Shown in pieces: positions 1-7,883 of a stretch of 26,954 nucleotides of DNA. Position 1 is the stretch's first letter. The number at the start of each line of letters is the position of its first letter. Made by a program: the position numbers and the translations under genes. The notes under the pieces were generated by a model, which saw nothing but the letters and a program-made list of their open reading frames with translations, had not been told where the DNA came from and searched no databases. The DNA comes from an uncultured Flavobacteriia bacterium (GTDB lineage: Bacteria; Bacteroidota; Bacteroidia; Flavobacteriales_D; Crocinitomicaceae): assembly GCA_903930085.1 (NCBI GenBank), contig CAIYXD010000181.1:1-26954 (forward strand), given 5' to 3'.

Positions 1-698
1 ACGAACAAACCAGCGCCAATAATTGGAGAATCGCCCAATCTTCCATGTAATTTATATGCCCAGCCACTTGTTGTGCATGCACCGCTTAAATTTCCGTGAA
101 TATCCAATGCCAATAAGCCAATAGTATCATGGTTTTCATGGTTTATTTCCGGTTTTTTAAATAAATCCTGGTTTTCTTTTTTCCACTTTTTATATTCTTC
201 CTTAACCGGAGGAATTGGCGTTTTTATTTGTCCAAAACCGTGCTCTAAAGCAAATTTTTTCGCGCCGGAACCAACCAACATAACGTGCTGTGTTTTTTCC
301 ATAATTGCACGGGCAACTGAAATTGGGTGGTCTATTCCTTCGAGAAAACCAACCGCGCCGCAGCGCGATTCTTCATCCATGATACACGCATCTAGCGTTA
401 CGTGTCCGTCGCGATCCGGCATTCCACCAATTCCAACGCTTCGATTTGTAACATCTGCTTCCGTAACGCGCACACCTTTTTCGACCGCGTCGAGGGCTTT
501 TCCACCTTTCGATAAAATTTCCCAAGCGGCAGCATTCGCTGCCAAACCGTGATTCCAAGTAGAAACTACCAGAGGACCATCGATTTTTGTTTCAAAGGAT
601 CGCGTAAACAAACCACCAGCTTTTAGTGGTTGAATCGATCCAACTACTGCTCCGATTAAACCTAATTTTAGGAAATTTCTTCTTTTATCGTCTTCCAT
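1..698 (-). CDS. Glycosylasparaginase (N4-(beta-N-acetylglucosaminyl)-L-asparaginase), partial, Tat-exported
   Basis: This is an Ntn-hydrolase precursor that cleaves the GlcNAc-asparagine bond of glycoasparagines. Only the first 232 residues are present because the gene runs off the window edge. The start is ATG at 698, five bases after the mltG stop. Residues 5-20 read KRRNFLKLG followed by a hydrophobic stretch, a good twin-arginine (Tat) signal, so export to the periplasm is expected. Residues 91-104 (GGMPDRDG, then TLDA) and the HDTIG motif at 190-194 match the family. T192 is the expected autoprocessing site and N-terminal nucleophile of the beta chain. GACTTSGWAYKLHGR and GDSPIIGAG (residues 207-230) are substrate-pocket signatures. 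It is the last visible gene of the dapF operon. Its place there suggests co-expression with envelope genes, but no direct peptidoglycan role is established. Confidence 0.93.
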   Translation of the reverse strand, partial: MEDDKRRNFLKLGLIGAVVGSIQPLKAGGLFTRSFETKIDGPLVVSTWNHGLAANAAAWEILSKGGKALDAVEKGVRVTEADVTNRSVGIGGMPDRDGHVTLDACIMDEESRCGAVGFLEGIDHPISVARAIMEKTQHVMLVGSGAKKFALEHGFGQIKTPIPPVKEEYKKWKKENQDLFKKPEINHENHDTIGLLALDIHGNLSGACTTSGWAYKLHGRLGDSPIIGAGLF

Positions 699-703
699 TA
701 CTA

Positions 704-1771
704 CTAATTTTTCAATTCATTTGCCAACCAATTCTGGTATATCTTAGCATACTTCAAGTGCTTGGAATACTCTATCGCAAAATCGTGCAAACCAGAATAA
801 TCTGGTTTCGCCATCATAAAAATATACTTATTCTCCTCTCGATTTAGAACAGCATCTACCACTTCAGCCGGTGGAATACAAATTGGCCCAGGCGGTAAAC
901 CATTGATTTGATACGTATTATACGCACACACAATATCTCTGTGCACATTCAACATGCGCTGAACGCCAGCTAATTTATCTCCCCAGCAAAATTTAAAAGT
1001 CGGATCCGATTGTAATTTTATTCCCTGTTGAATTCTATTTAAATACAAGCCAGCAATTACCGGCCATTCCTCCTTGTTTCTGGATTGTTCGGAATACACA
1101 ATACTTGCTAATGTGACAACTTCCGATTCTGATTTTAATCCAATTTTATTCAATTTCTGCTTTCTTTCTTCGTTCCAAAACGCCTTAAATTCATCCGCCA
1201 TGCGCGCTACGAATTGTTTCTCATCTGTATCAAAATACATTTTATAGGTATTCGGTAAAAACATAGCTGGAAATTGCTCCTGCGTAAAACCGTATTTTTT
1301 CAGTGTTTCAGAATTCGTTAGATAATCCACTAATTTCAAACTATCGACAGCTAATTTGGTGGAGATTTTCCCAGCCATTTGGTAAACATCCCGACAATTA
1401 TTAAAGGTAACATCCACTTCGACCTCCGCGTTTCCATTTCCTGCAGAATTTAAGGTGAAACCGTTTAAAAGCGTTCTATACTGCGTTTCCGGTGCAATAA
1501 TGTATTTACCCAATGCGATTGTTTTCTGCGATAAACCTTTGTATTCTGCTACATCCACAAAAGCATCCACTTTGTCGATTACGCCTTGTTTTTTTAAATC
1601 TTCTGCCAAATCTTCCACCGAGATTGGTGCTTTTATAAAATACGTAACGGAAGCAGAATTGTTTAATGTTAAAATCCTACTATTCCGAAACAAAGAAAGC
1701 TTTGGAAGTAATAAAAGACTTAAAAGTAGAAGCGGACCGCCAAGGCCAATGATTATTTTTCTTTTAGACAT
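704..1771 (-). CDS. mltG: Endolytic transglycosylase MltG
   Basis: A 355-residue YceG/MltG-family lytic transglycosylase that cuts nascent peptidoglycan strands at the inner membrane and is thought to set glycan length. Residues 5-28 form one hydrophobic anchor, followed by a periplasmic LysM-like region. The catalytic domain follows: ASIVYSEQ at 222-229, with E228 the likely catalytic acid, then GLYLNRI, IKLQSDPT and YNTYQINGLPPGPI, all family signatures. Many relatives have Glu or Gln where Y226 stands, and here only the second acidic position is kept. The start overlaps the end of the GNAT gene by 19 bases, so translation is probably coupled. The position three genes downstream of dapF, which supplies meso-diaminopimelate, fits a peptidoglycan operon. 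Confidence 0.94.
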   Translation of the reverse strand: MSKRKIIIGLGGPLLLLSLLLLPKLSLFRNSRILTLNNSASVTYFIKAPISVEDLAEDLKKQGVIDKVDAFVDVAEYKGLSQKTIALGKYIIAPETQYRTLLNGFTLNSAGNGNAEVEVDVTFNNCRDVYQMAGKISTKLAVDSLKLVDYLTNSETLKKYGFTQEQFPAMFLPNTYKMYFDTDEKQFVARMADEFKAFWNEERKQKLNKIGLKSESEVVTLASIVYSEQSRNKEEWPVIAGLYLNRIQQGIKLQSDPTFKFCWGDKLAGVQRMLNVHRDIVCAYNTYQINGLPPGPICIPPAEVVDAVLNREENKYIFMMAKPDYSGLHDFAIEYSKHLKYAKIYQNWLANELKN

Positions 1772-2277
1772 AATTGAAAATTAATTTCGTCAATACGTTG
1801 ACCTTTGTGTAAAAACCATTCTTTGCGAATACCCGTTTGGATAAATCCGCATGTTGAAAACAAACCAATACTTTCGATATTATCCGCTTGAATGGAACAA
1901 TATAAATTGTGTAGCGCTAAATATTCGCGTGCATAATTCACCATTAATTCGATACTTTCTCGGGCGTAACCTTGCTGCTTGTGGGAACTTTCGCCAATAA
2001 TAATTCCAACTGCAGCATTTCCATTTCTAAAATCCGCGTCGTACAAATCAATCGCACCAATTGGTTCTTCCGTTTCGTTCAAACAAATCAGAAATCGAAG
2101 TTGTCCAGTAGAACGAATATGTTGTTGTTGCTCAATTAATTGTAGGATTCCGTGCATGGAAAATGGCACTTCTGTATCCGTAACTTTCCAATGCGCAGGA
2201 TTATTTTCCCACAACATTAACTTGGTAGCATCCGATGGTTCAACGGATCGTAGGAATATATTTTTGGATTTTAGCAT
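1753..2277 (-). CDS. GNAT family N-acetyltransferase (RimJ/RimL-like)
   Basis: A 174-residue single-domain GNAT acetyltransferase that transfers acetyl from acetyl-CoA to an amine. The family signs are the N-terminal LRSVEPSDA and WENNP segments, the central strand PIGAIDLYDADF, and the acetyl-CoA loop around QQGYARESI (about residues 121-129), followed by NIESIGLFSTCGF near the C-terminus. It most resembles the RimJ/RimL/SpeG subgroup, which acetylates protein N-termini, polyamines or small amines. The substrate cannot be read from the sequence. It starts inside the preceding unknown gene (38-base overlap) and ends inside mltG (19-base overlap), so it is firmly embedded in the dapF-mltG operon. 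That may hint at an envelope substrate, but this is only context. Confidence 0.9.
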   Translation of the reverse strand: MLKSKNIFLRSVEPSDATKLMLWENNPAHWKVTDTEVPFSMHGILQLIEQQQHIRSTGQLRFLICLNETEEPIGAIDLYDADFRNGNAAVGIIIGESSHKQQGYARESIELMVNYAREYLALHNLYCSIQADNIESIGLFSTCGFIQTGIRKEWFLHKGQRIDEINFQLCLKEK

Positions 2278-2770
2278 TTTCTAAAGTACGCAATCTATTA
2301 GCAATATCAATTTTGGTGTACGCAGGAATTCCAGCGTAATCTTTCGTCAAATTTAACCCAAAAACCGTTTCAATTTGTTGCTTGCTTTCTAAAAATTTCA
2401 ATAAAGTTGAAAGTTGTGAAACAGAATCGGAACAGCCTAGAATCTCAGTTATTGGAGCAAGACAGGTTTGACCATTCCTCCCAGCCTTTTCATACCCATT
2501 AAAAATGGTTTGAACATATTCCAAATTTGTTTGGGTTTTCAGCTTCACAAGAACGGTTGCGATTTTTTTTTGCTGGATCACAAGCAGCGCGTTATTGCTC
2601 TCTTTTTTGTCGTCCTTACCATTAACTTTCAAACTAAAATATGCGCCGTTTATGGAACATCCGATATGCGGAGGAATTTTGTCTGCGTGCCAAATCCATA
2701 GAAAAAAGCCATCATTTAGTGTGCTTTCAGCATGTAAATCAAGAACATTTTCAAAATCAAAACTAGACAT
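2240..2770 (-). CDS. Conserved-looking hypothetical protein between dapF and GNAT
   Basis: I do not recognise this 176-residue protein. It has no signal peptide, membrane helix or catalytic motif that I can name, so it is probably cytoplasmic. It is mixed alpha/beta in appearance, with an N-terminal half rich in aromatic residues (FFLWIWHADK near 22-31) and a C-terminal half of charged helices ending in a basic tail. It is very likely real: its start overlaps the end of dapF by 8 bases and its end overlaps the GNAT start by 38 bases, the reading frame is open throughout, and base composition matches its neighbours. Such overlap implies coupled translation and a shared function with dapF, GNAT or mltG. 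Confidence 0.75.
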   Translation of the reverse strand: MSSFDFENVLDLHAESTLNDGFFLWIWHADKIPPHIGCSINGAYFSLKVNGKDDKKESNNALLVIQQKKIATVLVKLKTQTNLEYVQTIFNGYEKAGRNGQTCLAPITEILGCSDSVSQLSTLLKFLESKQQIETVFGLNLTKDYAGIPAYTKIDIANRLRTLENAKIQKYIPTIR

Positions 2771-3545
2771 TCATTTCGCCTTTAAAAACAAAAACTGCGG
2801 GACCAATCAATTGAATTTCCGAAAATTCAGCATTCTCTTTATTTATAAAATTCACCTGTAATTCACCGCCTTTAACGGCTACTTTAATACTATTCGAACC
2901 AGTCTGATTATGCATTAAACTGCTTACTAGCGCACAAGCAGTTGCTCCGGTTCCACAAGATAAGGTCTCGTTTTCCACGCCACGCTCGTACGTTGCGATT
3001 TTCAGCGAACCATCCGATTGCATTTCCACGAGATTTACATTAATTCCATCTTTCAAAAACTGCTCGGAATAGCGAATTTCCCTTCCGGTTGTGTAAATAT
3101 TTTTCGAGGAAAGGTCGGAAACAAATTTCACATAATGCGGCGAACCTGTATGCAGAATAAAATCTTTTTCAGCGGTTTGAACATGCTTAACGTCCGCCAT
3201 GTTTAGCGCAATCAAATCGCCTTTTTTTCGGGCAGTATGCAATCCATCTATCGCTAGAAACTGGGTTTCAGAAATGGAAAAACCAAGTGTTTCAGCAAAG
3301 GCAACAGCGCATCTAGCGCCATTTCCGCAAAAACTTTTCGAACCGTCCGAATTGAAATATTCTACTTCAAAGTCGCTATTAGCATTTGCGTTAATCTTAA
3401 TCAAGCCATCTGCACCAATACCAAATTTCCTGTCGCACAAAAATTGAATTTGCGACAAGGTGAGGGAAGAATAATGGCCTTCCAAATTATCCAATAAGAT
3501 AAAATCGTTGCCTGTTCCTTGGTATTTTTGGAATTCAATTTTCAT
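2763..3545 (-). CDS. dapF: Diaminopimelate epimerase
   Basis: A 260-residue cytoplasmic epimerase converting LL- to meso-diaminopimelate, the last-but-one step to lysine and the source of the peptidoglycan cross-linking residue. Both catalytic cysteines are present: C73 in SFCGNGARC and C197 in LSCGTGATACA. The N-terminal KYQGTGNDFILLDN and FGIGADGLI segments are also signature. Length is normal for the family (about 260-280). It is the first gene of a five-gene minus-strand operon whose later members include mltG, linking precursor supply and strand processing. A candidate promoter lies just upstream, and the gene is divergent from the HtrA-family protease gene. Confidence 0.97.
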   Translation of the reverse strand: MKIEFQKYQGTGNDFILLDNLEGHYSSLTLSQIQFLCDRKFGIGADGLIKINANANSDFEVEYFNSDGSKSFCGNGARCAVAFAETLGFSISETQFLAIDGLHTARKKGDLIALNMADVKHVQTAEKDFILHTGSPHYVKFVSDLSSKNIYTTGREIRYSEQFLKDGINVNLVEMQSDGSLKIATYERGVENETLSCGTGATACALVSSLMHNQTGSNSIKVAVKGGELQVNFINKENAEFSEIQLIGPAVFVFKGEMNV

Positions 3546-3561
3546 GCAGAACTATTTCACA

Positions 3562-3569
3562 CAAAAATA
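3562..3569 (-). promoter_or_regulatory. Candidate -7 element for the dapF operon
   Basis: Read on the minus strand the site is TATTTTTG, a full match to the Bacteroidota -7 consensus TAnnTTTG. It would start transcription roughly 10 bases before the dapF ATG at 3545, giving a very short leader. No convincing TTTG -33 element is seen at the right distance, so this rests on one element only. Confidence 0.4.
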
Positions 3570-3707
3570 GTGCTTTATTTGGTATAAAAAAAACAGAATA
3601 CTTAACAATATTTAACAGCATAACTGTAACAAAATTAGGGTTCCTAGCGTTATTATTGCAGTAAAATTTTAGAACAAAAGGTCAAATTAACAACAAAAGA
3701 AAAAAAG

Positions 3708-5180
3708 ATGAAAAACAACATTAAGCTATTTGGTTTAGGACTTTTGGGAGGGATGCTCCCGCTTGGCGCTTATTTAATGTTGAACGGAACAAGCTACAAC
3801 AGTTTGTCGGAAGAAGTTATCGATGGAAATCGAAACTTTCATGCACGTTCAGTGAATTTGGAAGGAATGAATGCCGCAGGTCCAAATTTTATTGACGCTT
3901 CTGAAAGCACCATTAATTCGGTTGTGCACGTCACAACAAAAGTGGTAAAAACCTCCTTTCAGCGCGATCCATTCCAGGAATTCTTTTACGGTCCGGGAGC
4001 TGGCGGTAGAGAATTCAAACAATATGGTGCTGGCGCAGGATCCGGCGTAATAATTTCCTCGGAAGGATATATTGTAACAAACAACCACGTGATTCAAGAT
4101 GCAAGTGAAATTGAAGTTATCCTCAACGACAATTCAAAATACACAGCAAAAATAGTTGGTTCGGATCCCGCGACAGATATTGCAGTATTAAAAATTGAAG
4201 GAAAAGGATTTACTGCAATTCCATTGGGAAACAGTGACGAATTGCGCATTGGGGAATGGGTATTGGCCGTTGGAAATCCATTTAATTTAACGTCAACCGT
4301 AACTGCTGGAATAGTTTCTGCGAAAGCACGAAACATCAATTTGCTTGCGGATCGTTCCAAACAAGATATCGTTCCGATAGAATCTTTCATTCAAACCGAC
4401 GCTGCTGTGAATCCAGGGAATAGTGGTGGCGCATTGGTTAATACACGCGGAGAATTAGTTGGTATTAACACTGCAATCGCTTCGCAAACAGGAAGTTATT
4501 CTGGTTATTCCTTTGCTGTTCCTGTGAATTTGGTGAATAAAGTAATGCGGGATTTAATCGATTATGGAATTGTACAACGCGGATTTTTAGGCGTTCAAAT
4601 CTCGGATATCAACCAAGAAATCAAAGAGACGAATAAATTACCGAGTTTAAAAGGCGTCTTCATTTCCAAAGTTACAGACAATGGAAGTGCTGAAAAAGCA
4701 GGCGTTAAAGATGGAGATGTCATTCTAAAAATTGGAACAAAAGAAGTTAATTCCGTTGCCGAATTGCAGGAAGAAATTGGAAAAAGAAGACCTGGCGATA
4801 AAGTTTCACTTACTATTCGCGGTAAAAATGGGAATGAAGAAATAAAAGAACTCGTTTTGCGTAACCAAGATGGGGAAACAAAGTTAGTATCAAAGGAGGA
4901 AATTGCTAAAAACGTTGCTTTGGGTGCGACATTTCTAGAATTAACTAGTAAAGATAGAAAGGAACTCAATATTTCAAATGGCGTTAAAATTGGCACTTTA
5001 ACCTCCGGAAAACTTAAATCTATTGGTTTGCAGCCGGGAATGGTCATCACTAAAGTGAATAACGAACCGGTGGAAACAGTGGAACAATTGACAACAAAAT
5101 TAAATGGCGGAAACAAGGGGATTTTGCTGGAAGTTTTATCCGAAAGCGGGAAGAAAGAATACTTTGGTTTTGGATTGTAG
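3708..5180 (+). CDS. Do/HtrA family periplasmic serine protease
   Basis: A 490-residue DegP/DegQ-type protease-chaperone for misfolded envelope proteins. Residues 5-25 are a hydrophobic signal segment. The trypsin-like domain carries the triad H127 (VTNNHVI), D157 (ATDIAVLKI) and S239 (NPGNSGGALVN). Two PDZ domains follow: one at about 285-380 (RGFLGVQIS, GVFISKVTDNGSAEKAGVKDGDVI) and a more divergent one at about 395-490 (SIGLQPGMVITKVNNEPV). Domain order and length are typical of the Do family. It is divergently oriented from dapF and precedes rpoD, but 210 bases and an independent promoter separate it from rpoD. Whether it is the DegP or the DegQ equivalent cannot be decided here. Confidence 0.96.
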   Translation: MKNNIKLFGLGLLGGMLPLGAYLMLNGTSYNSLSEEVIDGNRNFHARSVNLEGMNAAGPNFIDASESTINSVVHVTTKVVKTSFQRDPFQEFFYGPGAGGREFKQYGAGAGSGVIISSEGYIVTNNHVIQDASEIEVILNDNSKYTAKIVGSDPATDIAVLKIEGKGFTAIPLGNSDELRIGEWVLAVGNPFNLTSTVTAGIVSAKARNINLLADRSKQDIVPIESFIQTDAAVNPGNSGGALVNTRGELVGINTAIASQTGSYSGYSFAVPVNLVNKVMRDLIDYGIVQRGFLGVQISDINQEIKETNKLPSLKGVFISKVTDNGSAEKAGVKDGDVILKIGTKEVNSVAELQEEIGKRRPGDKVSLTIRGKNGNEEIKELVLRNQDGETKLVSKEEIAKNVALGATFLELTSKDRKELNISNGVKIGTLTSGKLKSIGLQPGMVITKVNNEPVETVEQLTTKLNGGNKGILLEVLSESGKKEYFGFGL

Positions 5181-5309
5181 ATATAAAAGTAAAAGGGCAC
5201 GATTTTTGACGAATTTTTTGACAGTGTTTAAACAGCGAAGACGCTAAAAAGGCAAATAGCGCCTAGAAAATCAAACAATAGCTTGTAACTAAAAAATAGT
5301 ACTGATTTT

Positions 5310-5342
5310 TTTGGAAATCTGTATCTTTTGGTTGTACCTTTG
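5310..5342 (+). promoter_or_regulatory. Bacteroidota-type housekeeping promoter of rpoD
   Basis: TTTG at 5310-5313 (-33 element) lies 21 bases before TACCTTTG at 5335-5342, a perfect TAnnTTTG (-7 element). Both elements and the spacing match the promoter recognised by the Bacteroidota primary sigma factor. Transcription should begin near 5348, giving a leader of about 40 bases before the rpoD ATG at 5391. Because rpoD encodes that sigma factor, it probably transcribes its own gene. Confidence 0.75.
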
Positions 5343-5390
5343 TGAAAAATTTCCCACACACAAATTTTAAAAAGACGAATTTAAAAGCGG

Positions 5391-6257
5391 ATGAGACAGT
5401 TAAAAATTACCAAGTCGATTACCAATCGCGAGAGTCAATCATTAGACAAGTACTTGCAAGACATTGGTAAAGAGGAGTTGATAACAGCAGAAGAGGAAGT
5501 AGAATTAGCCCGAAAAATAAAGCAAGGAGATCAAAAAGCCTTGGAGAAATTAACGAGAGCAAATTTACGATTCGTGGTCTCTGTGGCGAAACAATACCAA
5601 AATCAGGGATTAACCCTACCAGATTTAATCAACGAAGGAAACTTGGGTTTGATTAAAGCAGCACAAAAATTTGACGAAACCCGTGGTTTTAAATTCATTT
5701 CGTATGCTGTTTGGTGGATTCGTCAATCTATTTTGCAAGCATTAGCGGAACAAGCGCGAATTGTGCGATTACCGTTGAACCAAGTAGGTTCGTTAAATAA
5801 GATCAATAAAGCTTTTTCGCGCTTGGAACAAGAATTTGAGCGCCCACCGTCAGCGGAAGAATTAGCAGAAGCACTGGAAGTTCCAGAAGATAAAATCAAA
5901 GAAAGTTTAAACGTTTCAGGTCGCCACGTATCGATGGATGCACCATTGTCCACTTCAGAAGATGGTGGAACATTAATGGATGTGATGGCAAATGCAGATT
6001 CTCCAAAAGCGGATCACGCATTAATGGCGGAATCTCTTCAAAAAGAAATCGAGCGTTCACTGAGTACATTAACGGATAAAGAAAGAGAAATCATCCGTTT
6101 ATTTTTCGGTATCGGAATGAATCACGGTTTAACACTGGAAGAAATTGGTTCTAAATTTAACTTGACACGCGAACGCGTTCGTCAGATTAAAGAGAAAGCC
6201 ATTCGAAGGTTGCGACATACCTCACGAAACAAATTGCTCAAAGCATATTTGGGATAA
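5391..6257 (+). CDS. rpoD: RNA polymerase primary sigma factor (sigma-70 RpoD)
   Basis: A 288-residue group 1 sigma factor of the Bacteroidota type, which directs RNA polymerase to TTTG/TAnnTTTG promoters. Region 1.2 is at about 18-50 (DKYLQDIGKEELITAEEEV). Region 2 holds LTRANLRFVVSVAKQYQNQG, LPDLINEGNLGLIKAA and FKFISYAVWWIRQSI. Region 3 follows from about 125-200. Region 4 ends with LTLEEIGSKFNLTRERVRQI, the -35 recognition helix-turn-helix. Region 1.1 and the non-conserved insertion of proteobacterial RpoD are absent, as expected in this phylum. The gene has its own consensus promoter and a strong terminator, so it is a single-gene unit. Confidence 0.97.
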   Translation: MRQLKITKSITNRESQSLDKYLQDIGKEELITAEEEVELARKIKQGDQKALEKLTRANLRFVVSVAKQYQNQGLTLPDLINEGNLGLIKAAQKFDETRGFKFISYAVWWIRQSILQALAEQARIVRLPLNQVGSLNKINKAFSRLEQEFERPPSAEELAEALEVPEDKIKESLNVSGRHVSMDAPLSTSEDGGTLMDVMANADSPKADHALMAESLQKEIERSLSTLTDKEREIIRLFFGIGMNHGLTLEEIGSKFNLTRERVRQIKEKAIRRLRHTSRNKLLKAYLG

Positions 6258-6293
6258 AAAAAAGGCTGTCTACGTTTGTGGACAGCCTTTTTT
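6258..6293 (+). terminator. Intrinsic terminator of rpoD
   Basis: A perfect 13-bp stem starts directly after the stop codon: AAAAAAGGCTGTC (6258-6270) pairs with GACAGCCTTTTTT (6281-6293) around a 10-base loop. The T-rich 3' arm gives the release tract. It isolates rpoD from gap. Confidence 0.93.
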
Positions 6294-6357
6294 GCTTTAT
6301 ACAATTTTTAAAATTACCCGTTAAATTTAAATAAAACAATTACTAAAAGTGAAAGAA

Positions 6358-7809
6358 ATGGAAGCTGCCGGAGGTTACGAAAAAGAACTTAAATCGCACG
6401 TAGAAAGAGAACGTGCTGCTGTAAAATTATCGAATAAAATTGGAGAGTTAATGTATGAGAAAGGAATCGAGCTTGTTCTTTTTCGCAATCACTTAACAGA
6501 CGTAACCATCTCCGAAATCTTGAATTTACATGAATATGCGCGTAAGGTTGTAAATAAACCTATCGACGTATTTACCTCCTCCGAACTAGCGGAAGAAATA
6601 TTTAAAATGGAACTTGCACCATCCAAATTGGACATTGGTAAATTATCCAGTGAATGGTTGGCGGAGCACGCAAATTATACTTCAAAAGCAGATTTTTTAT
6701 CCAAGAAACTTGCAAATTTCGGTGTTTCCAATAACCGTGTGATAGAACCAAGAGACGTTGTTTTATATGGTTTTGGTAGAATTGGGCGTTTGGCTGCACG
6801 GGAATTAATCAAACAAGCTGGAAAAGGACAACAACTTCGTTTGAGAGCGATTGTAACGCGTGGTTCAACCGATGCGGATATTATCAAACGTGCTTCCCTT
6901 TTGAGAACCGATTCTGTGCATGGCGCATTTAAAGGTTCCGTAATCGAAGATCTAGAAAATAAAGCCTTGATTATAAATGGTCAAATTGTAAAAATGATTG
7001 ACGCTAGTAATCCGGAAGATATTGATTACACAAGCTACGGCATTCAAAACGCACTAGTTATCGACAATACAGGTGTTTTCACGAACCGAGAAGCTTTATC
7101 GCGGCATCTTCAAGCGAAAGGTGTTTCCAAGGTTATTTTAACTGCTCCTGGAAAAGAAATTCCAAACATTGTTTATGGTATCAACCAAGACACATTGGAT
7201 TTAGAAAATGAGAATATTTTTTCTGCTGCATCTTGCACAACAAATGCAATTTCACCAGTATTGAAAGTTATCAACGATAAATACGGCGTGGTAAAAGGCC
7301 ATATTGAAACGGTTCACGCTTACACAAACGACCAGAATTTATTGGATAATATGCACAAAAAACCACGTCGTGGTCGCGCTGCAGCAATAAATATGGTAAT
7401 TACCTCCACTGGAGCTGGTGCGGCTGTTACGAAAGTTATTCCAGATCTTATGGATAAATTAACGGCAAACGCGGTGCGTGTTCCAACGCCAAATGGTTCT
7501 CTTGCAATTTTAAGTCTGGAGTTAAACAGTCATACTTCCGTTGATGAAGTGAATGCGTTGATGAAAGATGCTGCATTGAATGGTGAATTGGTAAATCAAA
7601 TCTTTTATTCGTATGATCCAGAACTTGTTTCGAGTGATATTATTGGAAATACGTGTTGTTCGGTATTTGATTCACATGCAACAATCGTTTCTAAAGACGG
7701 GAAAAATGTTGTTTTATACGCTTGGTACGATAATGAATTTGGGTATACGAAGCAAGTTATTCGTTTAGCAAAACACGTTGCAAAAGTAAGAAGAGCAATC
7801 TATTATTGA
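6358..7809 (+). CDS. Glyceraldehyde-3-phosphate dehydrogenase, N-terminally extended type
   Basis: A 483-residue phosphorylating GAPDH that interconverts glyceraldehyde-3-phosphate and 1,3-bisphosphoglycerate. The first 130 or so residues are an extra helical domain (it includes ELVLFRNHLTDV and PPSK-like segments) found in the long Bacteroidota GAPDH type. The classic enzyme follows: GFGRIGR at 138-144, the catalytic C293 in ASCTTNA, H320 in TVHAYTNDQN, and VRVPTPNGS and WYDNEFGYT near the end. After the second nucleotide-binding strand the sequence is RAIVTRGSTDAD, without the Asp that binds the adenosine ribose in NAD-specific enzymes, so NADP or dual use is possible. I chose ATG at 6358. 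GTG at 6349 is in frame and would add three residues, but the ATG fits family length better. Confidence 0.95.
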   Translation: MEAAGGYEKELKSHVERERAAVKLSNKIGELMYEKGIELVLFRNHLTDVTISEILNLHEYARKVVNKPIDVFTSSELAEEIFKMELAPSKLDIGKLSSEWLAEHANYTSKADFLSKKLANFGVSNNRVIEPRDVVLYGFGRIGRLAARELIKQAGKGQQLRLRAIVTRGSTDADIIKRASLLRTDSVHGAFKGSVIEDLENKALIINGQIVKMIDASNPEDIDYTSYGIQNALVIDNTGVFTNREALSRHLQAKGVSKVILTAPGKEIPNIVYGINQDTLDLENENIFSAASCTTNAISPVLKVINDKYGVVKGHIETVHAYTNDQNLLDNMHKKPRRGRAAAINMVITSTGAGAAVTKVIPDLMDKLTANAVRVPTPNGSLAILSLELNSHTSVDEVNALMKDAALNGELVNQIFYSYDPELVSSDIIGNTCCSVFDSHATIVSKDGKNVVLYAWYDNEFGYTKQVIRLAKHVAKVRRAIYY

Positions 7810-7830
7810 TATTATTTTAAAACGCTTGAG

Positions 7831-7861
7831 GCGCCTTCATTCATCGTGAAGGCGCTTTTTT
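7831..7861 (+). terminator. Intrinsic terminator of gap
   Basis: GCGCCTTCA (7831-7839) pairs perfectly with TGAAGGCGC (7847-7855) around a 7-base loop, followed by six T. It ends the gap unit just before the convergent anti-sigma gene. On the opposite strand the T tract is weaker, so two-way use is uncertain. Confidence 0.93.
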
Positions 7862-7883
7862 ATGCGCTAATTTTATCTATTAA

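Noticed and set aside
4595..5200. 201-codon minus-strand ORF over the HtrA PDZ region
   Set aside because: It is antisense to a well-supported gene, rich in Ser, Phe and Pro as expected of a shadow frame, and has no domain.
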